A stretch of 64,000 nucleotides of DNA, taken from positions 26,435 through 90,434 of the forward strand of contig NZ_JAIMCB010000017.1 of NCBI RefSeq assembly GCF_025499425.1. The letters run 5' to 3'. Position 1 is the stretch's first letter, and each line of letters starts with the position of its first letter. This DNA comes from Acidiferrimicrobium sp. IK (lineage in GTDB: Bacteria > Actinomycetota > Acidimicrobiia > Acidimicrobiales > Palsa-688). Shown piece after piece: positions 51,693 through 60,984 of this stretch. The notes under the pieces were generated by a model. It was not told the DNA's origin. It saw nothing but the letters and a program-made list of their open reading frames with translations, and did not search any database. A program made the position numbers and the translations under genes.

Positions 51693-53000
51693 GTGAACCG
51701 GCCGTCCACCGCGCTGCTCACCGACCACTACGAGCTCACCATGCTCGAGGGGGCGCTGCGCTCGGGGGTGGCGTCCCATCCGGCGACGTTCGAGGTGTTC
51801 ACCCGCCGCCTGCCGGCGGGCCGCGGCTACGGGGTGTTCGCCGGGCTCGGCCGCCTGCTCGACGCCATGGAGGACTTCAGGTTCGGCCCGGAGGAGATCG
51901 GATGGCTGGCTCAGCGGCGGATCGTCGACTCCCGGACCCTCGAATGGTTGGCGTCTTACCGCTTCAGCGGCGACGTCCACGCATACCGGGAGGGGGAGCT
52001 ATACACCGCGGGGTCGCCGGTCCTGACCGTCGAGGGGCGCTTCGGGGAGGCGGTGCTGCTCGAGACGTTGGTCCTCTCCATCCTCAACCACGACTCGGCG
52101 ATCGCCGCCGCAGCGGAGCTGCTGGTGCGGGCCGCGGCCGGGCGGCCGGTGATCGAGATGGGCAGCCGGCGGACCGACACCGGCGCCGCAGTGGCCGCGG
52201 CCCGCGCCGCTTACCTGGCCGGGTTCGCCTCCAGCTCCAACCTCGAGGCGGGCCGGCGGTGGGGCGTGCCGACGGCGGGGACCTCCGCCCACGCCTTCAC
52301 GTTGGTCCACGACTCCGAGCGCGACGCGTTCGCGGCGCAGGTCGCGGCGCTCGGGCCCGACACCACCCTCCTCGTCGACACCTTCGATACCGACGCCGGG
52401 ATCCGCCTGGCGGTGGAGGTGGCAGGGAAAGGGCTCGGCGCGGTCCGCATCGACTCCGGTGACCTGGTCCGGGAGGCTCGAGCCGCCCGCCGGCTGCTCG
52501 ACGAGCTCGGGAACACCGAGACCCGGGTCGTCGTCACCGGCGACCTCGACGACCGGTCGATCGCAGCGCTCGCCGCCGCCCCCGTCGACGGGTACGGAGT
52601 CGGCACCAACCTGGTGACCGGCCTCGGCCACCCGACCGCCGGGTTCGTCTACAAGCTGGTATCGGTCGGGCCCGACGGCGGGGCGCAGCGCCCGGTCGCC
52701 AAGCAGTCGCCGGGCAAGGCGACCGTCGGCGGGCGGAAGTGGGCGTGGCGGGCCTGCCTCGACGGGCCGCCGCCCGTCTACGAAGGCCCGCCGGTGCTCG
52801 ACGCCGGGCCGGTGTGGGCCGACGTCGTCGGCGTCGAGGCGGACCCGCCGCCCGCCGGCGGGCGGCCGCTCCAAGACCAGGTGGTGACCGCCGGGCGCAT
52901 CGCCTCGCCGCCCCCGCTCGAGGAGCTGCGCGCCGCCCACGCCGCCTCGAGCGCCCAGCTCCAAGCCGGCCGGCCCTTGATCGTGGTCCGCCGGGACTGA
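51693..53000 (+). CDS. pncB: Nicotinate phosphoribosyltransferase
   Basis: A 435-residue NAPRTase that converts nicotinate and PRPP to nicotinate mononucleotide in NAD salvage. The signatures are TDHYELTMLEGALRSG at the start, IEMGSRRTD, SSNLEAGRRWGVPTAGTSAH containing the phosphorylatable His, and VRIDSGDL for PRPP/substrate binding. GTG 51693 lies 13 bases after gatD. NAD salvage next to lipid II amidation is probably just co-transcription. Confidence 0.94.
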   Translation: MNRPSTALLTDHYELTMLEGALRSGVASHPATFEVFTRRLPAGRGYGVFAGLGRLLDAMEDFRFGPEEIGWLAQRRIVDSRTLEWLASYRFSGDVHAYREGELYTAGSPVLTVEGRFGEAVLLETLVLSILNHDSAIAAAAELLVRAAAGRPVIEMGSRRTDTGAAVAAARAAYLAGFASSSNLEAGRRWGVPTAGTSAHAFTLVHDSERDAFAAQVAALGPDTTLLVDTFDTDAGIRLAVEVAGKGLGAVRIDSGDLVREARAARRLLDELGNTETRVVVTGDLDDRSIAALAAAPVDGYGVGTNLVTGLGHPTAGFVYKLVSVGPDGGAQRPVAKQSPGKATVGGRKWAWRACLDGPPPVYEGPPVLDAGPVWADVVGVEADPPPAGGRPLQDQVVTAGRIASPPPLEELRAAHAASSAQLQAGRPLIVVRRD

Positions 53001-53072
53001 GACCGGTTCCGGCCTCGGCGGGTCCGGGCCGGGCGACTCCCACTTGCGGGCCGCCCGACGTACGGTGGAGGC

Positions 53073-54257
53073 ATGCGTTATCGCCTCCTCGCACCCGTCG
53101 GCGTCGCCGGGGCCATCGCCCTGGGGGCGTGGGTCCCCACGGTGACCTCGGCCGCAGCGGCGACACCCTCCCTGCCCTCGCTCAGCGCTCAGCAGCTGAT
53201 CGCCAAGGCCCAGTCGGCCAACGTCAAGGGCTTCTCCGGAACCGTCCGCTGGACCGCCAACCTGGGCCTGCCCAGCCTGTCCGCTCTGACCAGCGGCGTA
53301 GGCGGCCAGGGGGGCGGTCACGCCTTCGACCCGACCAGCCTCCTGTCGGGCAACCACGACATATCCGTGTGGGACGCCGGTCCCAGCCAGCAGCGCCTGG
53401 CGCTGCCCGGGTCGCTGTCGGAGGTCGACGTCATCCACAACGGCTCGAACCTGTACTACTTCGACAGCGCCACGCAGAAGGTCACCGACTACACCGGCTT
53501 GAAGGGCTCCTCCGGTAGGGAGGCGCCGAGCCAGGCGACCGGCACCGAGCTGACCCCCGACCAGGCCGCCCAGAAGCTGCTGTCCGCGCTTTCCCCCTCG
53601 ACCGGTGTCAGCGTGGTCACGCCGGTGTACGTCGCCCGCCAAGCGGCCTACCAGCTGGTGCTGACCCCCAAGGCGGCGCAGTCCACGGTCGGCTCGGTTG
53701 ACATCGCCATCGACGCCGCCAACGGGATGCCGCTGCGGGTGCAGGTCATTCCCCGCGCCTCGAACGCCCCGGCGCTGTCTCTTGGCTTCACCCGCATCTC
53801 GTTCTCTGTGCCCTCCGCCGGTAACTTCGCCGCTCCGCACGGCTCGAGCACGGTGACCAAGCCGATCGGGCGGGCCTTCGACGCCAGCGGGCCGCTGGCC
53901 GGCCCGGGCGGGCGCGTCCGGCGCGGTCACCTGCACGGCACCGGCCCGGCCACCCAGACCGCCCCGGCGGGCACCGCGGGTGGCGAGTCGACGCCCATGC
54001 CGTCGGGCACCGCCCCCTCCGGCGGCCATCCGACCACCATCGGCACCGACTGGGCGACCATCGGCGTGCTCAACAGCGCCGGCCCCCGGGTCGCAGGGGA
54101 GCTGACCAAGGTCGGGACCGCGGTCACCGGCTCGTTCGGCACCGGCCACCTGGTGACCTCCAGCCTGCTCAACGCCTTGGTCCTGCCTGACGGCAAGGTG
54201 CTCGCCGGGTTCGTGACCCCGGCGGCCCTCGAGGCCGCCGCGGCCAACGCAGGCTGA
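53073..54257 (+). CDS. Secreted LolA/RseB-like lipid-binding protein
   Basis: A 394-residue protein with a classical signal peptide (LLAPVGVAGAIALGAW, then a VTSAAA cleavage region). The mature part starts LSAQQLIAKAQSANVKGFSG and continues with beta-strand segments of the LolA/LolB/RseB half-barrel (FSGTVRWTANLGLP, LYYFDSATQKVTDYTG, AAYQLVLTPKAAQ). The C-terminal third is Gly/Pro/Thr-rich with a further small domain. Similar actinobacterial proteins sit next to ABC-2 exporters, as here; the ATPase gene starts 20 bases later. It may bind the exported lipid or act as a sensor. Confidence 0.78.
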   Translation: MRYRLLAPVGVAGAIALGAWVPTVTSAAAATPSLPSLSAQQLIAKAQSANVKGFSGTVRWTANLGLPSLSALTSGVGGQGGGHAFDPTSLLSGNHDISVWDAGPSQQRLALPGSLSEVDVIHNGSNLYYFDSATQKVTDYTGLKGSSGREAPSQATGTELTPDQAAQKLLSALSPSTGVSVVTPVYVARQAAYQLVLTPKAAQSTVGSVDIAIDAANGMPLRVQVIPRASNAPALSLGFTRISFSVPSAGNFAAPHGSSTVTKPIGRAFDASGPLAGPGGRVRRGHLHGTGPATQTAPAGTAGGESTPMPSGTAPSGGHPTTIGTDWATIGVLNSAGPRVAGELTKVGTAVTGSFGTGHLVTSSLLNALVLPDGKVLAGFVTPAALEAAAANAG

Positions 54258-54277
54258 TCATTCCCAGCCCCGCGGCC

Positions 54278-55201
54278 GTGGCCATCGCCACCCACGGCCT
54301 GACCAAACGCTTCGGTGACGTCGCCGCGGTCGACGGCGTCGACCTCGACGTGCCGGCCGGCAGCGTGTACGGCTTCCTCGGCCCCAACGGGTCGGGGAAG
54401 ACCACCACCATCCGGATGCTGCTCGGGCTCATCGAGCCGTCGGCGGGGACGTGGGAACTGCTCGGCCGGCGAATGCCCGCCCAGTCCCTGCAGGCCCTGG
54501 CCGAAGTAGGGGCGCTCATCGAGGGCCCGGCGTTCTACCCGTGGCTGTCGGGCCGCGACAACCTGGCTCGCCTCGACGCCGCCGGCCCCGACGGGCAGCG
54601 GGCCACCAGGGCCGGCCGCATCGAGGCCGCGCTGGGCAGGGTCGGGCTGACCGCGGCGGCCACCAAGAAGTACCGGGCGTACTCGCTCGGTATGCGCCAG
54701 CGGCTCGGCCTCGCCGCGGCTCTGCTCCGCCCCCGCCACCTCCTGGTCCTCGACGAGCCGACCAACGGCATGGACCCGCAGGGCACCAGGGAGATCCGCA
54801 ACCTGGTCGCGGAGCTGGCCCACGAGGGCACCACGGTGTTCCTCTCCAGCCACCTCCTCGCCGAGGTCGAGCAGATCTGCACCCACGTCGGCGTCATGTC
54901 TGAGGGCCACCTCCTCACCCAGGGGACCCTCACCGACCTGCGCGCCGCGGGCGGGCGACGGTTGCGCGTCGAGGTCGACGACCCGGCCGCGGCCGGCCCG
55001 GTCCTCGGTCGCCTGGGTCTGGGGGACATCGTGACCGACGGCGACGTGGTCACCGCCAAGCTCGACGGGCAGCCACCGGAGGTGTGCAACCGGGACCTGG
55101 TCCACGCCGGCATCGGGGTGCGGGCGCTGTCGGTTGAGCGCCCCAGCCTGGAGGACCTGTTCGTCTCCCTCACCGGGGAGGGGTTCGATGTCGCCCGCTG
55201 A
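54278..55201 (+). CDS. ABC transporter ATP-binding protein (ABC-2 type)
   Basis: A 307-residue ABC ATPase with Walker A GPNGSGKTT, an unusual signature YSLGMRQRLGLA in place of LSGGQ (as in DrrA/CcmA-like exporters), Walker B HLLVLDEPTNGMDPQG and the H-loop SSHLLAEV. A C-terminal domain of ~90 residues, common in drug and lipid exporters, follows. It pairs with the downstream permease and, by position, the LolA-like protein. GTG start. Confidence 0.92.
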   Translation: MAIATHGLTKRFGDVAAVDGVDLDVPAGSVYGFLGPNGSGKTTTIRMLLGLIEPSAGTWELLGRRMPAQSLQALAEVGALIEGPAFYPWLSGRDNLARLDAAGPDGQRATRAGRIEAALGRVGLTAAATKKYRAYSLGMRQRLGLAAALLRPRHLLVLDEPTNGMDPQGTREIRNLVAELAHEGTTVFLSSHLLAEVEQICTHVGVMSEGHLLTQGTLTDLRAAGGRRLRVEVDDPAAAGPVLGRLGLGDIVTDGDVVTAKLDGQPPEVCNRDLVHAGIGVRALSVERPSLEDLFVSLTGEGFDVAR

Positions 55202-55240
55202 CCCCCGCCCCCGCCCGTTTTCCCACCCTGCCGGTCGCAG

Positions 55241-56041
55241 ATGCTGATCGCTGAGCTGCGTCACCTGTTCCGCAGGACCCGGGTCCGGGCCCTGCTCATC
55301 GTCATGTTCGCCATCCCGTTCCTCCTGGCGGTGGCCGTGAAGATCAACGGCGGCCCTTCGGACGGCAACGGCCCGACCTTCCTCGCCCAGGTCTCCCAAA
55401 ACGGCGTGTTCGCCGCCCTCGCCGGGCTGACGGTGACCATCCCCTTCTTCCTTCCTCTGACCGTGGCGGTGGTGTCGGGGGACACCATCGCCGGCGAGGC
55501 CAGCATCGGTACCCTCCGCTACCTCCTCACCCGCCCGTCGGGTCGGGGGCGCCTGCTCGGCGTCAAGGCGGTGACCACCCTCGCCTACTGCCTGGCGGCG
55601 GCGCTGGCGGTGGCCGCCGGCGGGCTGATCGGCGGGGCGATCCTGTTCCCGCTGGGGCGGATCATCTCCCTGTCGGGCACGTCGCTGCCTTTGATCGATG
55701 GGATCGGCCGGACGCTGCTCGCCGCGCTGGTCGTGGGCGCCTCGCTGCTCGGCCTCGCCGCCATCGGCGTGTTCGTGTCGACCCTCACCGACGTCCCGGT
55801 CGGGGCCATGGCGGTCACCGCCGGCATCGGCGTGCTGTCGTTGATCCTCGACGCGGTGCCCCAGGTGGCCTTCGTGCACCCGTGGCTGTTCACCCATCAG
55901 CAGCTGGCGTTCGGCGACCTGCTGCGCACCCCGGTGCGCTGGAACAACATCGGCAAGGACCTGCTGCTGCAGCTCGGGTACGTCGCGGTGTTCGGGACCG
56001 CGGCGTGGGCCCGTTTCACTACCCGCGACGTGCTGGCGTGA
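55241..56041 (+). CDS. ABC-2 type permease
   Basis: A 266-residue membrane protein with about six helices. RTRVRALLIVMFAIPFLLAV is the first span, then VTIPFFLPLTVAVVSGDTIA with the SGDTIAGEASIGTLRYLL cytosolic loop typical of ABC-2 permeases, then three to four further spans. It forms an exporter with the preceding ATPase. Its last 23 bases overlap the convergent hydrolase gene. Confidence 0.9.
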   Translation: MLIAELRHLFRRTRVRALLIVMFAIPFLLAVAVKINGGPSDGNGPTFLAQVSQNGVFAALAGLTVTIPFFLPLTVAVVSGDTIAGEASIGTLRYLLTRPSGRGRLLGVKAVTTLAYCLAAALAVAAGGLIGGAILFPLGRIISLSGTSLPLIDGIGRTLLAALVVGASLLGLAAIGVFVSTLTDVPVGAMAVTAGIGVLSLILDAVPQVAFVHPWLFTHQQLAFGDLLRTPVRWNNIGKDLLLQLGYVAVFGTAAWARFTTRDVLA

Positions 56042-56981
56042 CCCACGCGTCCAACCACTGACCGGTCAGCCGGTACGCCCGGTCCCTGACCGCGGCGGCT
56101 GACAGGTAGACGTCGTGCAAGGCGTCGGGGACCCGGAGGACGGTGACGTTGCGCCCGATCGCCGGTGCCCGCCCGGCGATGCGGTCCGCGTCGAGGACCG
56201 CGTCGCCTCGGGTGAGGTCGTCGTCCCAGGCCGACACCGTCACGGTCCGGGTGGACGCCAGCACCAGCACCGGCGCCTCCAGGCCGAGGCCGGCGTCGAG
56301 GGTCCGCTGGCCGGCGCCGACCGCGGCGACGAAACCGACGCGCACCGGGGCCCGCAACGGCTTCCAGTCGAGGTTGAAATCCCACTCGCCCCGCCGGCTG
56401 GCGTGGAGGCTCTCCCCGTACAGCCCCGACACGCCGGCGGGCAGCACCCTGGCGGGGCGGTGCCGGGCGACGGCCGCCGCGACCGGCATCAGGGCGGCCC
56501 GGAGCGCCGCCGGCTGCTTGAACGCCAAGAACGGGCTGTTCAGCACCACCCCCACCGACGGCAGGGCCGGGCGGCGGGCCAGCCACAGCGACACGGTCAG
56601 CCCGCCGGTCGAGTGCCCGGCGAGCAGCACCCGGCTGTGCCCGTCGGCGGCCACCACCGCGGCCGCCGCGTCGAGGTCGTCGTCGTAGTCCTCCAGCGAC
56701 CGGCACAGGTTCGCGGTTTGCCAGGGCCGCAGCGAGCGGCCGTACTTGCGCAGATCGACCGCGTAGAAGTCCCACCCCCGCCCGGCGTACCACCGGGCCA
56801 GGGCGTCTTGGAAGAAGTAGTCGTTGAACCCGTGGACGTAGAGCACCGCTCCGGCCGACGGGCCAGGGGCGCGGTGGCGCACCACGGTGGCCACCACCTC
56901 CCCCTCCGCGTCCGGCGGCAACGTGACGGTGGCGGCCTCGAAACCGTCGCCGAGGACGTCGGGTGCCCACGCCGCGGTCAT
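56019..56981 (-). CDS. Alpha/beta hydrolase (lysophospholipase-like)
   Basis: A 320-residue serine hydrolase. YVHGFNDYFF is the oxyanion strand, LLAGHSTGGLTVSLW the nucleophile elbow (Ser in GHSTGG), VLVLASTRTVT the acid-strand region, and DALHDVYLS carries the catalytic His. The order and the cap region resemble lysophospholipase/monoglyceride lipase hydrolases. No signal peptide is seen, so it is probably cytoplasmic. The 3' end overlaps the ABC permease gene on the other strand. Confidence 0.87.
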   Translation of the reverse strand: MTAAWAPDVLGDGFEAATVTLPPDAEGEVVATVVRHRAPGPSAGAVLYVHGFNDYFFQDALARWYAGRGWDFYAVDLRKYGRSLRPWQTANLCRSLEDYDDDLDAAAAVVAADGHSRVLLAGHSTGGLTVSLWLARRPALPSVGVVLNSPFLAFKQPAALRAALMPVAAAVARHRPARVLPAGVSGLYGESLHASRRGEWDFNLDWKPLRAPVRVGFVAAVGAGQRTLDAGLGLEAPVLVLASTRTVTVSAWDDDLTRGDAVLDADRIAGRAPAIGRNVTVLRVPDALHDVYLSAAAVRDRAYRLTGQWLDAWVTPARRG

Positions 56982-57024
56982 CGCCGCGCCGTGGACTGGC
57001 CGGGCGCGGCGAGCGCGGCGGCGC

Positions 57025-58254
57025 TCAGGTGGTCGTCGCCCACAAGGTGATGCCGCCGGTGATGCCGGCGCTGTTGTCGACCAGGGTCACGTCGTCGGGC
57101 AGGTCGATGTCGACCCTCGCCGAGTTGCCGCCCCCGATGTAGCAGTGGTCGAAGAACGTCAGCTCCCGCAGGACCTCGACGGTCTCGGCCACCCGCTTGT
57201 TCCACTTCTTGGCGCCGTCGTGCTTGCGGGCCGCGTCGCCGAGCACCTCGTTGTAGGTGAGGTCCTTGCGCAGCGGGTGGTGGGCCAGCTCGAGGTGAGG
57301 CTGGAGCTGGCCCTCGTAGAACAGCGCTGTGCCGACCCCGGTACCGAGGGTGATCACCAGTTCGAGCCCCTCACCTTTGATCACCGCGGAGCCCTGCAGG
57401 TCGGCGTCGTTGGCGACCCGGGTCGGCTTGCCCAGCGCGTGGCTGATCGCGGCCTGAAGGTTGAACTTGTGCCACGCCTTCACCAGCTTGGGTGCCGGCT
57501 CCCCGCCGGGGCCCTTCGGGGACACGAAGTGCGGCGCCGACAGGACGTGCCCGCCGCGGACCATCCCCGGGAACCCGACCGACACCCGGTCGTAGTCGGG
57601 GAGCGAGCGCACCAAGTCGGCGAGGACGGTGACCAGCTTGTCGGGTGGCAGCGGGTAAGGGGTGTCGATCCGGACCCGGTCGTGCTCCATGGCCCCCGAG
57701 TCGTTGAGGACCGACGCCTTGAGCCCGGTCCCGCCGATGTCGATCGCCAGGGTGTTGTGGGTGCTGGCGCCGGTGGCGCTGAGCGACCCGTGGAGGGGGG
57801 TGCCCCCTTCGGGCGGCGTGGTGACCATGGTGCCAACAGTAGAGGGCGCCGGCCCGCCGATCTCGGGCTGCCATCCCGGCGGGGCCAGCTCGAACGCGTC
57901 GAACTCGAACGCCGGGGTCACCGTGCAGCCGACCAGCGTCCAATCCCCGAGGCTCTCGGCGCGCTGCCACGCCCCGGGCGGGACCACGAGCTGGGGGCGT
58001 TGCCCCGCCGCCAGGTCGGTGCCGAGGACCTGCGCCGGGCCGGGCGCCACGTGCAGGCGCAGCGGCGAGCCGTCGTAGAAGTGCCACGCCTCGGCTCGGT
58101 CGTGCACCCGGTGCCACTCGGAGGGCTGACCGCCGGCCAGGAGGTAGTAGATCGCCGAGCCGGCGCCGTGACGGTCCCGCCAGCTCTCGCGGTACCAGCC
58201 GCCCTCCGGGTGGGGTCGCAGGCCGAGCAGGCCGACCAGCTCGTCAGGACGCAT
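57025..58254 (-). CDS. ppgK: Cupin (DUF985) - polyphosphate glucokinase fusion
   Basis: One uninterrupted frame of 409 residues carries two enzymes. Residues 1-130 are a cupin_5/DUF985 domain (HPEGGWYRESWR, EWHRVHDRAEAWHFYDGSPL, WTLVGCTVTPAFEF). After a linker, residues ~168-409 are a ROK-type polyphosphate glucokinase (DIGGTGLK at 172-179, TRVANDADLQG, LGTGVGTALF, LELAHHPLRKDLTYNE), which phosphorylates glucose from polyphosphate. No stop separates the parts. An internal ATG at 57828 could also make a free kinase of about 267 residues, but no Shine-Dalgarno precedes it. The cupin may bind or modify a sugar. Confidence 0.85.
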   Translation of the reverse strand: MRPDELVGLLGLRPHPEGGWYRESWRDRHGAGSAIYYLLAGGQPSEWHRVHDRAEAWHFYDGSPLRLHVAPGPAQVLGTDLAAGQRPQLVVPPGAWQRAESLGDWTLVGCTVTPAFEFDAFELAPPGWQPEIGGPAPSTVGTMVTTPPEGGTPLHGSLSATGASTHNTLAIDIGGTGLKASVLNDSGAMEHDRVRIDTPYPLPPDKLVTVLADLVRSLPDYDRVSVGFPGMVRGGHVLSAPHFVSPKGPGGEPAPKLVKAWHKFNLQAAISHALGKPTRVANDADLQGSAVIKGEGLELVITLGTGVGTALFYEGQLQPHLELAHHPLRKDLTYNEVLGDAARKHDGAKKWNKRVAETVEVLRELTFFDHCYIGGGNSARVDIDLPDDVTLVDNSAGITGGITLWATTT

Positions 58255-58412
58255 CGGCGTCGCGGGATCGCATCGTGCTCGCGGGGTGCGGCCGGCTGTG
58301 CATCGCAGGAGTCTCCCACCCGTGCCCGGCCGCGGAGCGGACCCTGGCCGCCCGGGCGCCAGCCCCGGACCCTGACATTCGTCACTTACGCGCCGGGCCG
58401 CCCGTCTTTAGC

Positions 58413-59675
58413 ATGGCGCTTATGGCCGACAGACCCGTAGACGTGCTGGCGCCGGGCCGCACCGCTATGGGGCGGACGATCGGGGTGTTCTGGCTGGGGT
58501 TCCTGGCCCTCCCCCTCACCTCGGCGTTCACCCGGCGCCGTGTCGGAGCGCTGCACCTGGCGGTGGTCTGCGCAGTGGTCGCGCTGTTCGTCGGGTTGTA
58601 CCTCGGATGGTTCCTGAGCCGCCGGGACTGGGACCCCGACACCTGGCGCAGCGGTGACCGCGGCGACCGGATCCGAGTCGCGGTGGCCGCCGGCTTGGTG
58701 GCGGTGGTGGCGTTCCTTTCCTTCTTCGACAGCCCGGGATGGTCCTACTGCTTCACGTTCGCGGTGTGGCCGGTCGCGTGGGTCGGCCACCGGCGGGCAC
58801 GCAACGTCGCCGGCCTGGTGCTGCTAGCCCTGGCTACCGCGGCCGGCGCCGGAGGCCACCTCTCCGACGTCTTGTCGGTCGGCGCGCTGGTCCTCGGGGT
58901 CGGCGCCAGCTGCATGGCCACCTGGCGTCAGATGGAGGCCAACGCCGCCCTTCGCGCCGCGACGGCGGATCAGGCCCGGACCGCGGTCGCCGAGGAGCGG
59001 CTCCGCTTCGCCAGGGACCTCCACGACCTCCTCGGCCACTCCCTGTCGCTGATCGCCCTGAAGAGCGAGGTGGCCTCCCGCCTCCTCCCCGGCGACCCCC
59101 GACGGGCCGCGGCCGAGGTCGCCGACATCGAGGCCGTCGCCCGCCAGGCCCTCAGGGAGGTCCGCGAGGCGGTCGGCGGGTACCGGCGGGCGACGGTGGC
59201 CGTCGAGCTGGCGGCCGCGTCGGCCACCCTGCGGGCCGCGGGCATCCGCCTCGACGTCGACGACGGGCCGCCGGACGGGCTGGCCGCCGACGTCGAGGCG
59301 GCCGTGGCCTGGGCGATCCGGGAAGGGGTGACCAACGTCGTGCGCCACTCCGGGGCCCGCAGCTGCCGGGTCGCCTTCCGCCGGATAGCCGTGCCGCGGT
59401 CGGTCGCGGTGGAGGTGACCGACGACGGGGGCCCCGGCTCCTTCCGGGCCTCGGGGGCCTCCGGGACCGACCCCGGCAGCTTCTGCCCGGGCAACGGGCT
59501 CCACGGTCTGGCCGAGCGGGCTGCGCTCGGCGGCGGCCACCTGGAGGCCGGCCCGCTCCCCGGCGGCGGTTTCCGCCTGGAGCTCACCGTGCCCCTCTCC
59601 GCCAGCCCGGCGCTCGCCGAGGGCCCGTCGGACGCGGCGACTGCGGCGGCGGGCGCCGCGCTGCGGCTCTCGTAG
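58413..59675 (+). CDS. NarL-type sensor histidine kinase (DesK-like)
   Basis: A 420-residue membrane sensor. The N-terminus has about five to six helices (GVFWLGFLALPLTSAF, LHLAVVCAVVALFVGLYLGW and others) without a large extracellular loop. The HisKA_3 box RDLHDLLGHSLSLIALKSE carries phospho-acceptor His204. HATPase motifs follow (IREGVTNVVRHSGAR, GNGLHGLAERAALGGG). The multi-helix sensor with no external domain resembles DesK, which senses membrane state. ATG 58413 is preferred; its stop overlaps the response regulator start by one base. Confidence 0.88.
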   Translation: MALMADRPVDVLAPGRTAMGRTIGVFWLGFLALPLTSAFTRRRVGALHLAVVCAVVALFVGLYLGWFLSRRDWDPDTWRSGDRGDRIRVAVAAGLVAVVAFLSFFDSPGWSYCFTFAVWPVAWVGHRRARNVAGLVLLALATAAGAGGHLSDVLSVGALVLGVGASCMATWRQMEANAALRAATADQARTAVAEERLRFARDLHDLLGHSLSLIALKSEVASRLLPGDPRRAAAEVADIEAVARQALREVREAVGGYRRATVAVELAAASATLRAAGIRLDVDDGPPDGLAADVEAAVAWAIREGVTNVVRHSGARSCRVAFRRIAVPRSVAVEVTDDGGPGSFRASGASGTDPGSFCPGNGLHGLAERAALGGGHLEAGPLPGGGFRLELTVPLSASPALAEGPSDAATAAAGAALRLS

Positions 59676-60289
59676 TGATCCGCCTCCTGCTCGCCGAGGA
59701 CCAGGTCATGGTCCGCCAGGCCCTGGCCACCCTCCTCGGCCTCGAGGGGGACATGGAGGTGGTGGTCGAGGTGGCTGCCGGCGCCGAGGTCGCCGCCGCC
59801 GTCGACGCCTACCACCCCGACGTCGCGCTGCTCGACATAGAGATGCCGGGAGGCGACGGCCTGCAGGCGGCCGCCGCCTTGCACGACGCCCATCCGGAGG
59901 TGAAGATCCTGATCCTCACCACCTTCGGCCGTCCCGGCTTCCTGCGCCGGGCCATGGAGAGCGGAGCTTCGGGCTTCTTGCTCAAGGACGCGCCGGCGGC
60001 TGACCTGGCCGCGGCCATCCGCAAGGTGCTGGCGGGGCAGCGCGTCGTCGACCCGGCGTTGGCGGCTGCCGCTCTGGCGGAGGGAGCCAACCCGCTGACG
60101 GCCCGGGAGATGGAGGTGCTCGGCTCGGCCCGCGACGTCGCGACCATCGCCGACATGGCCGGCGTACTCCACCTGTCCCAGGGGACCGTGCGCAACCACC
60201 TGTCGGTCATCATCCAAAAGCTCGGAGCCCGTAACCGCGTCGACGCGGTGCGCATCGCGCTCGAGAAGGGCTGGCTGCCTCCCAGGTGA
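59675..60289 (+). CDS. NarL/DesR-type response regulator
   Basis: A 204-residue regulator. The receiver has LLLAEDQVMVRQAL, phospho-Asp54 in VALLDIEMPG, LTTFGRPGFL and the Lys of GFLLKDAPA. A LuxR-type helix-turn-helix follows (NPLTAREMEVL, LHLSQGTVRNHLSVIIQKL). GTG 59675 overlaps the kinase stop by one base, so the pair is translationally coupled. Targets are unknown; the upstream ABC exporter and lipid-binding protein are possible ones by position only. Confidence 0.92.
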   Translation: MIRLLLAEDQVMVRQALATLLGLEGDMEVVVEVAAGAEVAAAVDAYHPDVALLDIEMPGGDGLQAAAALHDAHPEVKILILTTFGRPGFLRRAMESGASGFLLKDAPAADLAAAIRKVLAGQRVVDPALAAAALAEGANPLTAREMEVLGSARDVATIADMAGVLHLSQGTVRNHLSVIIQKLGARNRVDAVRIALEKGWLPPR

Positions 60290-60536
60290 CCCGCGCTTCA
60301 GGTCCGGTGCCTGCCTGCCGATCCGATCAGCGGGAGGCCCGATCGGCGGGCCGCCGGGACCTTGAGGGCCCCGAAAACTGAAGTTCCCGCTGTTCGCACA
60401 CGGCTGGACGGATGTACGCTCCTAGCAGCAGGTTCATCCTTCCGGCCGGACGGTTCGGGAGGGTCTAGATGGGTACCGGAAGAAGAGAGCTGCTGGGTTG
60501 GCAGCGCGGTAAGCAAGAGAGTGGGTGGGACGTGCG

Positions 60537-60941
60537 ATGAGCGCTCCTGACGAAGGGATGCTTACAGCACAGGAGAGGGCGGCGCTGGCCAGTCTCGAGG
60601 CCCGCGCCGCCGCCGACGATCCGCGCCTGGCCGATCACCTCCGAGGCCTGCGCTCCCCCAAGAAGCGGCTCCGTCCCGTTCCCAAGCCCGGCCTGTCCTC
60701 GGTCGCCACCGCCGTGGCCCGGATCTGGCTGTCCCTGCACCCCGCGGTGTGGGGCCCCCTGCTCACCCTCGTCGGCCTGGCGCTGGTCCTCCTCGGCGTG
60801 GCCGCGTCGTTGGCGTTGAGCCTTACCGGCGTGGCGGTGGCCGCCACAGGGCTAGGGCTGCTGGCCCGGCTCGTGGCGGCGCGCGTCGAGTGGCTGCGCC
60901 AGGAGCAGACCCGGCTGCGGGCCAGCTCGCCGCCGGAGTGA
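60537..60941 (+). CDS. DUF3040 membrane protein
   Basis: A 134-residue actinobacterial DUF3040 protein. The N-terminal pattern LTAQERAALASLEARAAADD followed by PRLADHL is the family signature. Two adjacent hydrophobic helices follow (LLTLVGLALVLLGVAASLAL, VAVAATGLGLLARLV) and then a charged tail. The function is unknown; some members are linked to cell division or envelope. ATG 60537; GTG 60525 is possible. The 247-base stretch before it holds no gene that I can see. Its stop falls in a 23-bp tandem duplication. Confidence 0.82.
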   Translation: MSAPDEGMLTAQERAALASLEARAAADDPRLADHLRGLRSPKKRLRPVPKPGLSSVATAVARIWLSLHPAVWGPLLTLVGLALVLLGVAASLALSLTGVAVAATGLGLLARLVAARVEWLRQEQTRLRASSPPE

Positions 60942-60984
60942 CGGCGCCGCGACTGCCGGGCTGACGGCGCGGCGACCGCCGGGC
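60939..60984 (+). repeat. 23-bp tandem duplication over the DUF3040 stop
   Basis: Two adjacent, slightly diverged 23-base units (60939-60961 and 60962-60984), each starting TGACGGCGC and ending GCCGGGC. The first begins with the gene's own TGA stop. Both are GC-rich and could form weak hairpins. A third TGAC follows at 60985. Confidence 0.75.

Noticed and set aside
53927..55897. Long antisense frame over the LolA-like gene and ABC genes
   Set aside because: Low-complexity Arg/Gly/His/Gln protein opposite well-supported genes; compositional artefact.
60290..60536. Hidden gene or small RNA in the 247-base gap before the DUF3040 gene
   Set aside because: No frame with coding character, tRNA-like fold or strong terminator was recognised.
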